From the NCBI RefSeq assembly GCF_001618865.1, contig NZ_CP015136.1, positions 5,491,001-5,555,000 on the forward strand: a stretch of DNA of 64,000 nucleotides, given 5' to 3'. The notes beneath the pieces were generated by a model. The model was not told where the DNA came from, made no database searches, and saw nothing but the letters and a program-made list of their open reading frames with translations. The position numbers and the translations under genes are program-made. Numbering within the stretch: position 1 is the first letter of the stretch; each line of letters begins with the position of its first letter. The stretch is from Luteitalea pratensis. GTDB lineage: Bacteria; Acidobacteriota; Vicinamibacteria; Vicinamibacterales; Vicinamibacteraceae. Below are positions 37,150 to 46,175 of the stretch, piece by piece.

Positions 37150-37979
37150 TCGTGCGCGCCTGTGGGGCCCGCGGCCTCGTCCTGGCGTTGGCCGGCTTGC
37201 TGTGGGTGGTCTCCACCGCGTCCGCTGCGGCGCAGGACGTCCTGCCGCCGCTGACCCGGCCCGTCAACGACTTCGCCAACGTCATCGATCCGGCGAGCGA
37301 GGCCCGGCTCGACGACCTGATCCGCAGACTGCAGTCGGCGACCGGCGACACCATCGTCGTCGCCACCCGCGACGCCATGGCGCCGTTTGCCGACGAGCGC
37401 GAGCTCGCGGTCAAGTGGTACGAGAACGGCGGCCGCGGCATTGGCGACAAGGACAAGGATGCCGGCATCCTGTTCGTGCTGCTGCCGAAGGACCGCGCGG
37501 TCTGGATCGAGGTCGGCTACGGGCTCGAAGGCGCGATCACCGACGGCTTCTCGGGCAGCGTGAGCCGCGAACTGATGGCGCCGGCATTCCGCGAAGGCCG
37601 GTACGGCGACGGCCTCGTCGCCGGCGTGACGGCAGTGGTCGAGCGCGTCGCGAAGGAACGCAACGTGTCGCTCGGCGACCTCCCTGCGGCGCCGCGCGCG
37701 CAGTCGCGACAGGGACGGGGCATTCCCCTGTGGCTGCTCGTATTGCTGCTGGTGTTGTTCCTGTGGTTGTCGAGCCGTGGCGGTGGCGGCGGTGGTCGAC
37801 GCCGGCGCGGCTCGATGTGGGGACCCGCCTGGAGCGGGTTGGGCACCGGCATGATGACCGGCGGCACCATCGGCGGATTCGGTGGCGGCGGGTTCGGCGG
37901 CGGCAGCTTCGGCGGTGGCGGGTTCGGCGGCTTCGGCGGCGGCAGCAGCGGTGGCGGCGGCGGTGGCGCGCATTGGTAA
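37146..37979 (+). CDS. TPM-domain protein (YgcG family)
   Basis: This 277-residue membrane protein has a signal peptide ending near SAAAQDV, a TPM domain at about residues 35-160 (VNDFANVIDP at its start, DAGILFVLLPKDRAVWIEVGYG in the core), one transmembrane helix at about 195-215 (LWLLVLLLVLFLWL), and a Gly-rich tail ending GGGGGAHW. The architecture matches YgcG-type proteins, which are often encoded next to LemA, as here. The tail is low complexity rather than a folded domain. Confidence 0.9.
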   Translation: MIVRACGARGLVLALAGLLWVVSTASAAAQDVLPPLTRPVNDFANVIDPASEARLDDLIRRLQSATGDTIVVATRDAMAPFADERELAVKWYENGGRGIGDKDKDAGILFVLLPKDRAVWIEVGYGLEGAITDGFSGSVSRELMAPAFREGRYGDGLVAGVTAVVERVAKERNVSLGDLPAAPRAQSRQGRGIPLWLLVLLLVLFLWLSSRGGGGGGRRRRGSMWGPAWSGLGTGMMTGGTIGGFGGGGFGGGSFGGGGFGGFGGGSSGGGGGGAHW

Positions 37980-38043
37980 GGACGGCACACGAATCAGGTA
38001 GCCTGTACCCGAGGCAGCGAGTCTCGTGGACGCGAGGACAACG

Positions 38044-38610
38044 ATGAACCGACGAACTTTCTGGCAGCACGGGCTGATGGTGCTGGCCCTGTTCTCCCTG
38101 ACGGGCTGCTCGTACAACTCCTTCACCGGCCAGCAGGAGGCAATCAAGAGCTCCTGGTCGGAAGTGGAGAACCAGCTGCAGCGCCGTAACGACCTGATTC
38201 CCAACCTGGTGAGCACCGTGAAGGGCTTCGCGGCCCAGGAGAAGGCCATCCTCGATCGGATCGCCGCCTCGCGCGAGAAGCTCGCAGGGGCGAAGACGCC
38301 CAGCGAGACGATCGACGCGGCCAACGAGCAGAGTTCGGCGCTCGCCCGCCTGCTCGTCGTGGTCGAGAACTACCCGCAGCTGAAGTCGAACGAGAACTTC
38401 ATGCGGCTCATGGATGAGCTGTCGGGCACCGAGAACCGGATTGCCGTGGCGCGTGGACGCTACAACGAAAAGGTGCAGGCCTACAACGCGCTGCGTCGCC
38501 GGTTCCCGTCCAACATCACGGCGAAGATCTTCGGCTTCGACGAATGGAAGTACTTCGAGGCGCCCGCGTCGGCACGCGAGGTGCCCAAGGTCGACTTCTC
38601 TCCGAAATGA
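38044..38610 (+). CDS. lemA: LemA family lipoprotein
   Basis: This 188-residue protein starts MNRRTFWQHGLM with lipobox FSLTGC (Cys22), so it is probably lipid-anchored rather than carrying the usual N-terminal transmembrane helix. The conserved LemA core is clear: VENQLQRRNDLIPNLVSTVK, then ENYPQLKSNENFMRLMDEL, GTENRIAVARGRYNE and FPSNITAKIFGF. It is 64 bp after the TPM gene and overlaps the next gene by four bases (ATGA). Function in the family is not firmly known. Confidence 0.94.
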   Translation: MNRRTFWQHGLMVLALFSLTGCSYNSFTGQQEAIKSSWSEVENQLQRRNDLIPNLVSTVKGFAAQEKAILDRIAASREKLAGAKTPSETIDAANEQSSALARLLVVVENYPQLKSNENFMRLMDELSGTENRIAVARGRYNEKVQAYNALRRRFPSNITAKIFGFDEWKYFEAPASAREVPKVDFSPK

Positions 38611-41564
38611 GTCTGCGATCCGTGACGGCCGCTGCGTGTGGCGCGGCGGCCGGCGTGGGCGTCTGGGCCACTCTCGGCTCGATCGACCGCATCCAGGCCC
38701 CGTCCGGGGCCGTCCGCGTGGCGATGCTTCCTTCGGTGGGCACGCTGGTCCTGAGCGTCGCCGCCGGAACCATCCTGTTCATCGCCTGGCAGCTGGCTGT
38801 CGATGCGCTCGCGCGCCGCGCCGGGGCTCGTGAGTCGGAGGCGGTCGCGCTCGCACCACTGCGCGTGCTCGCTGGTGGCGCGCTGCTCGTCCTGCCGTTC
38901 CTGCCGTGGGTCGCCGACGCGCTGCCGGCCACGATGCTGCTGGCCGGGCCAGGCAGCCGGCTGGCGTGGGGCATCATCGCCGGGCTCGCAGCGTGGGCAC
39001 TGGCCCTCGAATGGCGCACCGCCACCCGGCCTGCTGCCAGTCCGGATCCACCGGCTCAGGTGACTGCCGACGAGGCAGGCGCGCGACGACGACTGTGGAC
39101 CACGGCGGTCCTGCTCGGCAGCCTCGTGTCGTCGGGAGTGCTGGCCAGCCAGTTCGTACGCACCCCGCTGTTCCCCGGCGGCGATGAACCGCATTACCTG
39201 GTGATCGCGCAAAGCCTCTGGCGCGACGGCGACCTGCGCATCGAGAACAACCACACCCGCGGTGACTACCAGGAGTACTTCCACCGCACGTTGACGCCGC
39301 ACTACCTCACCCGCGGCGCCGATCGCCAGATCTATTCGATTCATCCCATCGGCATGCCGGTGCTGATGATGCCGGTGTATGCGCTTGGCGGCTACGGCCT
39401 CGTCGTATGCGCCCTGTTGCTGCTCGCGGCGATCGCCATGACCTCCGCATGGCGACTCGCATGGGCGGTGACCGGCTCTGCGTCCGCGGCCACATTTGCC
39501 TGGGCCGTGCTGGCGTTGGGTCCGCCGTGGATCTTCAACACGTTTGCCGTGTATCCCGAGGTCCCGGCGGCGTGCGCGGTGGCACTCGCCTTCGCCTGGA
39601 CGTCCGGCTGGCACGCCGAGCGCGAGACGCATCGACGCGCCATCGACGTGCCGGTGCGGCGATGGTGGGCGGCCGGCGTCGCGATCGCGTGCCTGCCCTG
39701 GTTCAGCACGAAGTACCTGGTGATGGCCGCGGCCCTTGGAGTCGTTTCGCTGCTGCGCGCCTGGTGGCCGTGGCCGGCAGACGCGACGGAGAGACGTGGC
39801 GCGCTGGTGCGCACGCTGGCGGTCGGCGTGCCCAATGCGGTGAGCCTGGCGGCATGGTTCCTGTTCTTCAAGCTGATCTGGGGGACGTGGTCGCCAACCG
39901 CACCGTACGGATCGCAGCGTGAGACGCGCATCGACTACTTGCCATCCGGCGGTCCCGGACTGCTCTTCGATCAGGAATACGGCATCGTCGCCTTCGCGCC
40001 GGCGTTGCTGATGGTGCTGCCGGGGCTGTGGGCCCTCTGGCGGCAGGGCGGCGCGGCACGGCGCCTGGCGCTCGAGACTGTCGCCGTGTTCTCAGGCCTG
40101 CTCGGGGTCGTCGGTGCATTCCACATCTGGTGGGGAGGGAGCGCGATCGTCGGGCGCCCGCTCGTCTCGGCACTGCCGTTGCTCGCCGTGCCGGTGGCGG
40201 CGCACTGGCACGCGTGCGCGGCGCAGCCACTGCGTCGGGCGGCGCAGCGGCTGCTGCTCTGTGCCGGCGCGGCACTGACAGTGTTGCTGACCTCGGCCCA
40301 GGGTGGCCTGCTGCTGGTGGCCGGGCGCGACGGCACATCACAGGTGCTCGAGTACCTCGCGCCGTCGACGCCGGTGTGGACGATGATGCCGTCATTCCTG
40401 CGGCAGCCGCCGCTGCAGGCGGCAGCGGGCACGTGCCTGTGGGCCGGCCTGGCGCTGCTGGCGGGGCATCTGATCGGCCGCGGCGCTCGCGCAAGGCAGG
40501 ATGCCGGCCGGCTGCATGTCATGGCCTGGACGGCGATCGTGGTGATCGGTGGCGCGCTGTCAGGCGTGGCCGCCCGGGTGGTCACGCCCAGCACTGCGCC
40601 GCCTGCGCTCGAAGAGCGCGCGCGAGTCCGCCTGCTTGATGACTTCGACGCCGTGCGACGACCGATCGCCATCCGTTACGATCCGCTCACGCGTGTCGAT
40701 CCGGCAGCGGTGCCGGAGCTGTTCCCCATCGTCGTCCATGCGGCTGGTGATCGGCGCGAGGACAAAGCGACGCAGTTGTTCGGCCGCCGGCTCTCGTTGC
40801 CGGCAGGAACCTACGGCGTGGATCTGATATTCCCGCCGTCGACGAGCGGCGAGCCGGGACCGGCCTCTGTCGACGGTGCGCTGGCCGTGCACGCGGGACG
40901 CATGAGCCCGGCGCTCGAGACATGGTCCGTGTCGGTCAAGCCGCCCGGCTCCTGGGGACGTTCGTTCTCGTTGCCCGTCGACATCGGCTTCGTCGGTTTC
41001 AAGGCCTCGGTGCCGGTGACCGACGCGTCGCCGCGCCTGCGGCTGACGCCGCAGCGGATCGTCGACGCGAGCGCCCGCCCGCAGACGCCGGCCGTGCTCG
41101 GCAGCCAGGCCTATGCCGGCCTGTCGGTTCTCGTGCACGGCGAGGACGCCTGGCCGGAAGCCACGGGTCTGTGGCTGCGCGGTCGAACGACGGTCATGCT
41201 GACGCTGGTGTTCCCCGACGATGCGTGGAGGACGTTCGACCTGCGAGCAGGCGCCGTGCCCGTCAAGGTGACCGCGGAGTGGGGTGCGAGCACCGAGACG
41301 TGGGATCTCGCGCCGGGCGCAGTGGCGCGAACGATCATCGACGCGCCCGCGCTGCAGCCCGGTCAACAGGTTCGATCGGCGCAACTGCGGATCACGACGT
41401 CGGACGGCTTCGTGCCCGCCGAGATCGACCCGGACAGTCGTGACCGGCGCCTGCTCGGCTCGTGGCTCGAGCTCGGACGCATGGCTCCGGGACCGCGCAT
41501 CGGATCCATACTGGGGGCGCTGATCCATGACCGCCCACTTCCTGCGCAACCATCTCGACGCTGA
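38607..41564 (+). CDS. Large polytopic membrane protein, GT-C glycosyltransferase-like
   Basis: This 985-residue protein has an N-terminal half with about a dozen membrane helices and a C-terminal soluble part (from about residue 680) with beta-rich character. A DEPHYL motif after the third helix region (FPGGDEPHYLVIAQSLW) resembles the acidic first-loop motif of GT-C lipid-linked sugar transferases such as PMT/ArnT. Its start overlaps lemA (ATGA), and its end overlaps the DinB gene by 38 bp. It may glycosylate an envelope component. The soluble domain could be a carbohydrate-binding module but was not recognised. Confidence 0.68.
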   Translation: MSLRSVTAAACGAAAGVGVWATLGSIDRIQAPSGAVRVAMLPSVGTLVLSVAAGTILFIAWQLAVDALARRAGARESEAVALAPLRVLAGGALLVLPFLPWVADALPATMLLAGPGSRLAWGIIAGLAAWALALEWRTATRPAASPDPPAQVTADEAGARRRLWTTAVLLGSLVSSGVLASQFVRTPLFPGGDEPHYLVIAQSLWRDGDLRIENNHTRGDYQEYFHRTLTPHYLTRGADRQIYSIHPIGMPVLMMPVYALGGYGLVVCALLLLAAIAMTSAWRLAWAVTGSASAATFAWAVLALGPPWIFNTFAVYPEVPAACAVALAFAWTSGWHAERETHRRAIDVPVRRWWAAGVAIACLPWFSTKYLVMAAALGVVSLLRAWWPWPADATERRGALVRTLAVGVPNAVSLAAWFLFFKLIWGTWSPTAPYGSQRETRIDYLPSGGPGLLFDQEYGIVAFAPALLMVLPGLWALWRQGGAARRLALETVAVFSGLLGVVGAFHIWWGGSAIVGRPLVSALPLLAVPVAAHWHACAAQPLRRAAQRLLLCAGAALTVLLTSAQGGLLLVAGRDGTSQVLEYLAPSTPVWTMMPSFLRQPPLQAAAGTCLWAGLALLAGHLIGRGARARQDAGRLHVMAWTAIVVIGGALSGVAARVVTPSTAPPALEERARVRLLDDFDAVRRPIAIRYDPLTRVDPAAVPELFPIVVHAAGDRREDKATQLFGRRLSLPAGTYGVDLIFPPSTSGEPGPASVDGALAVHAGRMSPALETWSVSVKPPGSWGRSFSLPVDIGFVGFKASVPVTDASPRLRLTPQRIVDASARPQTPAVLGSQAYAGLSVLVHGEDAWPEATGLWLRGRTTVMLTLVFPDDAWRTFDLRAGAVPVKVTAEWGASTETWDLAPGAVARTIIDAPALQPGQQVRSAQLRITTSDGFVPAEIDPDSRDRRLLGSWLELGRMAPGPRIGSILGALIHDRPLPAQPSRR

Positions 41565-42042
41565 GCTCGTGATCACGCGCGACGTCCTGGACGTGACACG
41601 GTACGCACCACTCGCGTGGAAACCCCACCCGTCCTCGTTCTCACTGGGTCGCCTGGCCATGCACGTGGCAACAATCCCGGGGTGGTTGCCGGCCTTCACG
41701 CGCAGCGCGACCTACGACATGGGCGTGGGCGGATCAGGTCCGGACGTGCCGGCGTCGGGCGACGAGATCCTTGCCAGGCACGAGGAGGCCGTCGCTCGGG
41801 CGCACGCCACGCTGGATGGGCTCGATGACGCGGCCTTGACCGATCAATGGGTGCTGCTGCGGGATGGCGTGCCCGTGGCCACCATGACGCGGGCCGAAGC
41901 GATCTCGCGCTACGTCGTGCGGCACATGGTGCATCACCGCGGCCAGTTGACCGTGTATCTGCGGCTGCAGAATCTGCCAATCCCGGCCATGTACGGCGAC
42001 TCGGCGGATCGACGGCTGCTGCCGCCGGACATGACCTCGTGA
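41527..42042 (+). CDS. DinB family protein
   Basis: This 171-residue protein has the four-helix DinB/YfiT layout with the three-His metal site: one His in LGRLAMHVATIPGW and two in RHMVHHRGQL. Members include thiol-dependent S-transferases and detoxifying enzymes. It overlaps the membrane protein gene before it by 38 bp and the next gene by four bases (GTGA). Its place in a membrane-protein operon is unusual and may reflect a transferase role. Confidence 0.88.
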   Translation: MTAHFLRNHLDAELVITRDVLDVTRYAPLAWKPHPSSFSLGRLAMHVATIPGWLPAFTRSATYDMGVGGSGPDVPASGDEILARHEEAVARAHATLDGLDDAALTDQWVLLRDGVPVATMTRAEAISRYVVRHMVHHRGQLTVYLRLQNLPIPAMYGDSADRRLLPPDMTS

Positions 42043-43562
42043 AGGCGCCACCGGTGGCGCGAGCCGCCACAGTGGCGGCCGGCCTCGTGCTGCTCCTCGT
42101 GCTGGCCATTGCGAATGCGGCTGGTTACCGGTTCGGCGTCGCGGACCAGGCGTTCTACCTGCCCTCGATCCTCCAGGCCATTGATCCCGGCTTGTATCCG
42201 CGGGACGCCGCCGTCCTGAGCGTCCAGGGCACGCTGATGGTCAGCGACGAGATCACGGCATGGCTGGTGTCGCATACCCGCGTGTCGATCGAGACCCTGT
42301 TCCTGTCTGCACACGTCGCGAGCCTCGGCGTGCTCCTCGCGTCGGTGTGGCTCATCGCCGGGCGGCTCGCGTCGCATCGCTGGACCATGATGGCCTGCTG
42401 CCTCGCGGCCACGCTGCGTCACCGGATCACGGAGACCGGCGCCAATTCGTTCGAAGGCTATTACCATCCGCGTGGTCTCTCGTTCGCCTGCGGGGCAGCG
42501 GCGGCGGCGGCGTGTGCGCACGAGCGGCTCGGCGCGGCGTGGGCCCTCGTGGCCATCGCCGCGGTGCTGCACCCGACGACGGGGCTGTGGTGGGCGGTGT
42601 GGCTCAGTGGCGCCACCGTCGTGATGCGGCCGCAGTGGCGACGCGGTCTCGTGTTCGCGGCGGCCGCCGCCATTCTGCTTGCCGTGGCGGCGCTGACCGT
42701 GACGCCGATGGCCGATCGGCTGCAGGTGATGGACGCCGCATGGCTCCGGCCGTTTGCCTCGAAGGACTACGTCTTCCCGACGGCGTGGCCGGTCGGTCCG
42801 TGGCTGGCCAATCTTGTCTTGCCGTTGGTAGTGGTCGCGGTGTGGCGTTGGCGAATCCGCCATCGGCTGGCGGCTCGGTGGGAAGCCGGCATGGTCGCGG
42901 GCGTGTGCCTGCTCCTGGCGACCTTCCTGGCATCGCTGCCATTCATCGCCAGTCACCTCGCCCTCGCCGTGCAATTGCAGACGTCCAGGATTTTCTGGGT
43001 CATCGATTTGTTCGCCGTGCTGAGCATGACGTGGGCACTGGCCGAAGCACGCGGGCCCGGCACGCCGTTCGTGGCGGAGAACGCGCCCGGTCGTAAACGG
43101 CGACCGGCGGTCGTGGCGATGGTGCTGCTCGTCGCCGCTGCCGCACGAGGCACCTACAGCCTGGTTGTCGAGCACCCGGAGCGACGGTTTGTACGGTCGT
43201 CCCTCGAGGACAGCGACTGGGTGCGCGTCGGCCGCTGGGTGGCCACGAGTTCGACCGCGGACAGCCACGTGCTCGCCGACCCGGACCACGACTGGAAGTT
43301 CGGTCACAGCGTCCGGATCACCGCGCGGCGTGACGTGCTCGTCGAGGGCGTCAAGGACGCGGCACTCGCGCTGTACGATCGGGACGTGGCCATACGAGTC
43401 CAGTCGCGCCTCGAAGCCATCGGCGACTTCGCGACCCTCGACGCCACATCGGCCCTGACCCTCGCGCGCCGCTTCGACCTCGACCTGCTCGTCATCGACA
43501 GGGACGTGGCCCTCGAACAAGTGCACCGCGAGGGTCGCTTCCGCGTCTATCGGCTCAAGTGA
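42039..43562 (+). CDS. Polytopic membrane protein, unknown function
   Basis: A GTG start overlapping the DinB stop (GTGA) gives a 507-residue protein with about ten membrane helices. The opening loop contains YRFGVADQAFYLPSI, placing an Asp and Tyr where GT-C-type proteins carry their acidic motif, and a GYYHPRGLSFA segment follows. The C-terminal 120 residues are soluble and end in a short alpha/beta-like region (LLVIDRDVALEQVHREGRF). It overlaps the next gene by four bases (GTGA). A glycan-related role is an inference from topology only. Confidence 0.7.
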   Translation: MKAPPVARAATVAAGLVLLLVLAIANAAGYRFGVADQAFYLPSILQAIDPGLYPRDAAVLSVQGTLMVSDEITAWLVSHTRVSIETLFLSAHVASLGVLLASVWLIAGRLASHRWTMMACCLAATLRHRITETGANSFEGYYHPRGLSFACGAAAAAACAHERLGAAWALVAIAAVLHPTTGLWWAVWLSGATVVMRPQWRRGLVFAAAAAILLAVAALTVTPMADRLQVMDAAWLRPFASKDYVFPTAWPVGPWLANLVLPLVVVAVWRWRIRHRLAARWEAGMVAGVCLLLATFLASLPFIASHLALAVQLQTSRIFWVIDLFAVLSMTWALAEARGPGTPFVAENAPGRKRRPAVVAMVLLVAAAARGTYSLVVEHPERRFVRSSLEDSDWVRVGRWVATSSTADSHVLADPDHDWKFGHSVRITARRDVLVEGVKDAALALYDRDVAIRVQSRLEAIGDFATLDATSALTLARRFDLDLLVIDRDVALEQVHREGRFRVYRLK

Positions 43563-44575
43563 CGAGACTCCCGGCTCCTCCCGTGTTCGATCTGCCCCAT
43601 TACGTCCCCTCGCGCCGCTGGCGCGGCGGTCACCTCATGACGGTCTACGCCTGGGCCAGGTCGCGGCCGCTGCCGGGACTGCCCGAGCCCGAGGCCTGCT
43701 ACTTCGACACCGACACCGACGCGCGGGTGCTCGCGCACTGCAACTGGCAACCGCAGCGAGACAAGGCGCCGGCGCTGTTGCTGCTGCACGGCCTCGAGGG
43801 CTCGAGCCTGGCGCACTACATGCGCGGCATCGCGGACAAGGCCTGGGCCGCCGGCTTCAGCGTCGTCCGGCTCAACCAGCGCAACTGCGGCGGCACCGAG
43901 CACCTGTCACGGGGTCTGTACCACTCCGGGCTGACGCACGATCCGCTGTACCTGTTGCGGCACATGATCGACAAGGAAGGTGTCCCCGCAATCGTGGTAG
44001 CGGGCTACTCCCTCGGCGGCAACCTGACCATGAAGCTGGCGGGCGAACTCGGCGCGGACGCGCCGCCGCAACTGAAGGCTGTGTGCGCCGTCTCGCCGAC
44101 CATCGATCTCGCGCTGTGCGTGGATGCACTGGAGCGGCGCAGCAACGTGCTCTATCAGCTCAACTTCATGCGTAACCTGCGCGCGCGCATGCAGCGCAAG
44201 GCAGCGCTGTTCCCCGACGTTTACGACCTCGCGCGACTCAAGGGCGTCTGGACGGTGCGCGGGTTCGACGATGCGTACACCGCGCCGCTCAACGGCTTCG
44301 GTACGGCGACACGGTACTACGACGAGGCCTCCAGCTTGCACGTGGTCGATCGCATCCGCGTGCCGGCGTTGGTACTGACCGCCGCCAACGACCCCTTCGT
44401 GCCGCCAGACCAGTTCACGCGGCCGGAGATCGCCGGCAACCCGCACGTGCGAGTCGTGGTCACCGAGGACGGCGGCCACTGCGCGTTCGTCAGCGAGCCC
44501 GACTCCGCGCACGACGGCTATTGGGCCGAACATGTGATTGTCAGGTGGGCGCTGGAACATGCGCCCACCCGGTAA
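43559..44575 (+). CDS. Alpha/beta hydrolase (YheT/ABHD-type)
   Basis: This 338-residue hydrolase starts at GTG, overlapping the previous stop (GTGA). It has the oxyanion segment LLLHGLEGSS, nucleophile elbow GYSLGGN, the acid in AANDPFVPPDQF and catalytic His in DGGHCAFVSE. The opening (FDLPHYVPSRRWRGGHLMTV) matches the YheT-like esterase group, which hydrolyses short acyl esters. It is the last gene of the seven-gene operon. No signal peptide is seen. Confidence 0.9.
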   Translation: MTRLPAPPVFDLPHYVPSRRWRGGHLMTVYAWARSRPLPGLPEPEACYFDTDTDARVLAHCNWQPQRDKAPALLLLHGLEGSSLAHYMRGIADKAWAAGFSVVRLNQRNCGGTEHLSRGLYHSGLTHDPLYLLRHMIDKEGVPAIVVAGYSLGGNLTMKLAGELGADAPPQLKAVCAVSPTIDLALCVDALERRSNVLYQLNFMRNLRARMQRKAALFPDVYDLARLKGVWTVRGFDDAYTAPLNGFGTATRYYDEASSLHVVDRIRVPALVLTAANDPFVPPDQFTRPEIAGNPHVRVVVTEDGGHCAFVSEPDSAHDGYWAEHVIVRWALEHAPTR

Positions 44576-44655
44576 TGCCGCGAATGCCGCGAATGCCGGG
44601 AATGTCGAGAGCGTTCGGCGTTCGCCGTTCGGCATTGCAACTCGACGTTCAGCGT
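44576..44655. repeat. GAATGCCGC / GTTCAGC word tract
   Basis: Short drifting words (AATGCCGCG repeated three times, then GTTCGGC and GTTCAGC repeated five or six times) fill the gap between two convergent genes and run into the 3' end of the DUF72 gene. Confidence 0.5.
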
Positions 44656-45378
44656 TCAGCGTTCAGCGTTCGGCGTTGGCTGGCCGAGCCTGGCCTTGAA
44701 CAGCGAGGCAAACTCAGGCCCCTTGCCTTCATCCTCATGCTTGAAATAGACGAACGTGTCGCGCCAGGCGCCCTGCCGGTCGGTGACGTAGCTGGCCCAC
44801 TTGGCGATGTCGTCTTCGGTGTACCCCTCGTCGCGCAGCCGGAGGTACCCGTAGTCCGCGGTGCGCACGAGCGGCGTGTGTCGCTCGGGGCTGTCGGCGA
44901 GGCACAGCGCCAGGTTGCGCGCCTGCAGCATCGTGTAGATCTCGTCGGTCCACCAGGACGGATGACGGAACTCGAAGGCCACGCGCAACGCCGGCGGGAG
45001 TTCGTCGATGAACGCCTGGAGCCGCGGCGCGTCGCACTTGAAGTTCGGGTTCAGTTGCACGAGCACGCATCCGAGCCGGTTGCCGAGCGTCGCGCCGGCG
45101 GCGCAGAAGGCACGCAGCGGATCGCTCACGTCCTGCAGGCGGCGGTCGTGCGTGATCCGCTTTGGCGCCTTCAGCGTGAACGTGAAGCCCTCGGGCACCT
45201 GGCCGGCCCAGCCCTCGACGAGCGCGGGCGTCGGCATGCGATAGAAGGTGTAGTTGATCTCGACCGTGTCGAAGACGCCGGCATAGTAGGGGAGCATCGC
45301 CTTGGCGGCAATCTTCTCCGGGTAGAACCGGCCCTTCCACTCGGGATAGTTGTAGCCGGAGGTACCGACGTGAATCAT
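44656..45378 (-). CDS. DUF72 domain-containing protein
   Basis: This 240-residue protein is a TIM-barrel of the DUF72/YecE family. Recognisable blocks are IHVGTSGYNYPEWKGRFYP at the start, EINYTFYRMP, VAFEFRHPSWW and YLRLRDEGY. The last dozen codons run into a word-repeat tract (the NAER end), so the C-terminus may have been remodelled by the repeat. It is divergent from the transglutaminase-like gene with only 20 bp between start codons, so promoters must overlap coding DNA or transcripts must be leaderless. Function unknown. Confidence 0.92.
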   Translation of the reverse strand: MIHVGTSGYNYPEWKGRFYPEKIAAKAMLPYYAGVFDTVEINYTFYRMPTPALVEGWAGQVPEGFTFTLKAPKRITHDRRLQDVSDPLRAFCAAGATLGNRLGCVLVQLNPNFKCDAPRLQAFIDELPPALRVAFEFRHPSWWTDEIYTMLQARNLALCLADSPERHTPLVRTADYGYLRLRDEGYTEDDIAKWASYVTDRQGAWRDTFVYFKHEDEGKGPEFASLFKARLGQPTPNAER

Positions 45379-45398
45379 CTGATCACCCTGCCCTGCTG

Positions 45399-46133
45399 AT
45401 GTCGTCCTGCCAGTTCACGCGGCGCGAGCAGCGCCTGGTCGCCCGCCTGCGCACGCCGCTGCAGGTGCAGCAGTGGCTCAATGCCCTCCCCTACAACGCC
45501 GAACCCGGGGGCGACACGCAACGGTCCTTCCGAACCGTCGTGGCGCTCGGCACCGCTCACTGCATGGAAGCGGCCCTCAGCGCCGCGGTGATCCTCGAAG
45601 CCCACGACTGGCCGCCGCTGGTGATGAGCCTCGAGTCGGAGGACAAGCTCGATCACGTGGTCTTCGTGTACCGCACCGCCACCGGCTGGGGCAGCATCGC
45701 GCGGTCGCGCGACCCGGGACTGCACGGCCGCAGGCCCGTCTTCCGCACGGTGCGCGATCTCGCCTGCAGCTACATCGATCCCTACGTTGACGTCAGCGGA
45801 CGCATCACCGGCTACGGCGTGCTCGACCTGCGGACGCTCGGACCGTACGACTGGCGCTGCGCGCCGCACAACCTGTGGCATGTGGAGCAGGTCCTGATCG
45901 ACCTGCCGCATCGCGCCATCCGATCGTCGGATGGGCGCATCGCCCGTCTGCGCTCCCGCTATCACGCGTTCATGGAGGCGCACCCCGGCTTCAAGCCGCT
46001 GTACTACCAGGGCCAGGATCGCTGGCACCCGCTGCCCGGCGCCTTCGCGTCGTCGGTCCGCCTGTCGCGGCGGATTGGTAGGGACGCCTCTCCGAAGCGT
46101 CCATCCCGCGCCGAGGCGGAACCTCGCTCGTGA
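45399..46133 (+). CDS. Transglutaminase-like cysteine protein, C-terminus altered by a REP element
   Basis: This 244-residue protein has a Cys-containing helix (GTAHCMEAALSAAVIL), then a strand with His (DHVVFVYR) and an Arg-Asp-Pro (RSRDPG), the order and spacing expected for a transglutaminase/papain-like fold. Which residues are catalytic is an inference. No signal peptide. From codon 227 onward the frame is provided by a family A REP copy and its spacer (GRDASPKRPS...), so the original stop was probably lost or displaced. It is divergent from the DUF72 gene. Confidence 0.65.
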   Translation: MSSCQFTRREQRLVARLRTPLQVQQWLNALPYNAEPGGDTQRSFRTVVALGTAHCMEAALSAAVILEAHDWPPLVMSLESEDKLDHVVFVYRTATGWGSIARSRDPGLHGRRPVFRTVRDLACSYIDPYVDVSGRITGYGVLDLRTLGPYDWRCAPHNLWHVEQVLIDLPHRAIRSSDGRIARLRSRYHAFMEAHPGFKPLYYQGQDRWHPLPGAFASSVRLSRRIGRDASPKRPSRAEAEPRS

Positions 46134-46168
46134 TGGGCAGATGGACCGCTCGGAGAGCGGTCCCTACC
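46077..46168. repeat. Inverted pair of family A REP-like hairpins
   Basis: The first copy (46077-46102) is GGTAG, arms GGACGCCTC and GAAGCGTCC (one mismatch), loop TCC. The second (46143-46168) is reversed: arms GGACCGCTC and GAGCGGTCC, loop GGA, then CTACC. The arm sequences differ from each other and from the array, but pairing is kept. The first copy codes for the end of the transglutaminase-like protein; the second abuts the stop of the zinc-ribbon gene. Confidence 0.75.
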
Positions 46169-46175
46169 ATCACCC

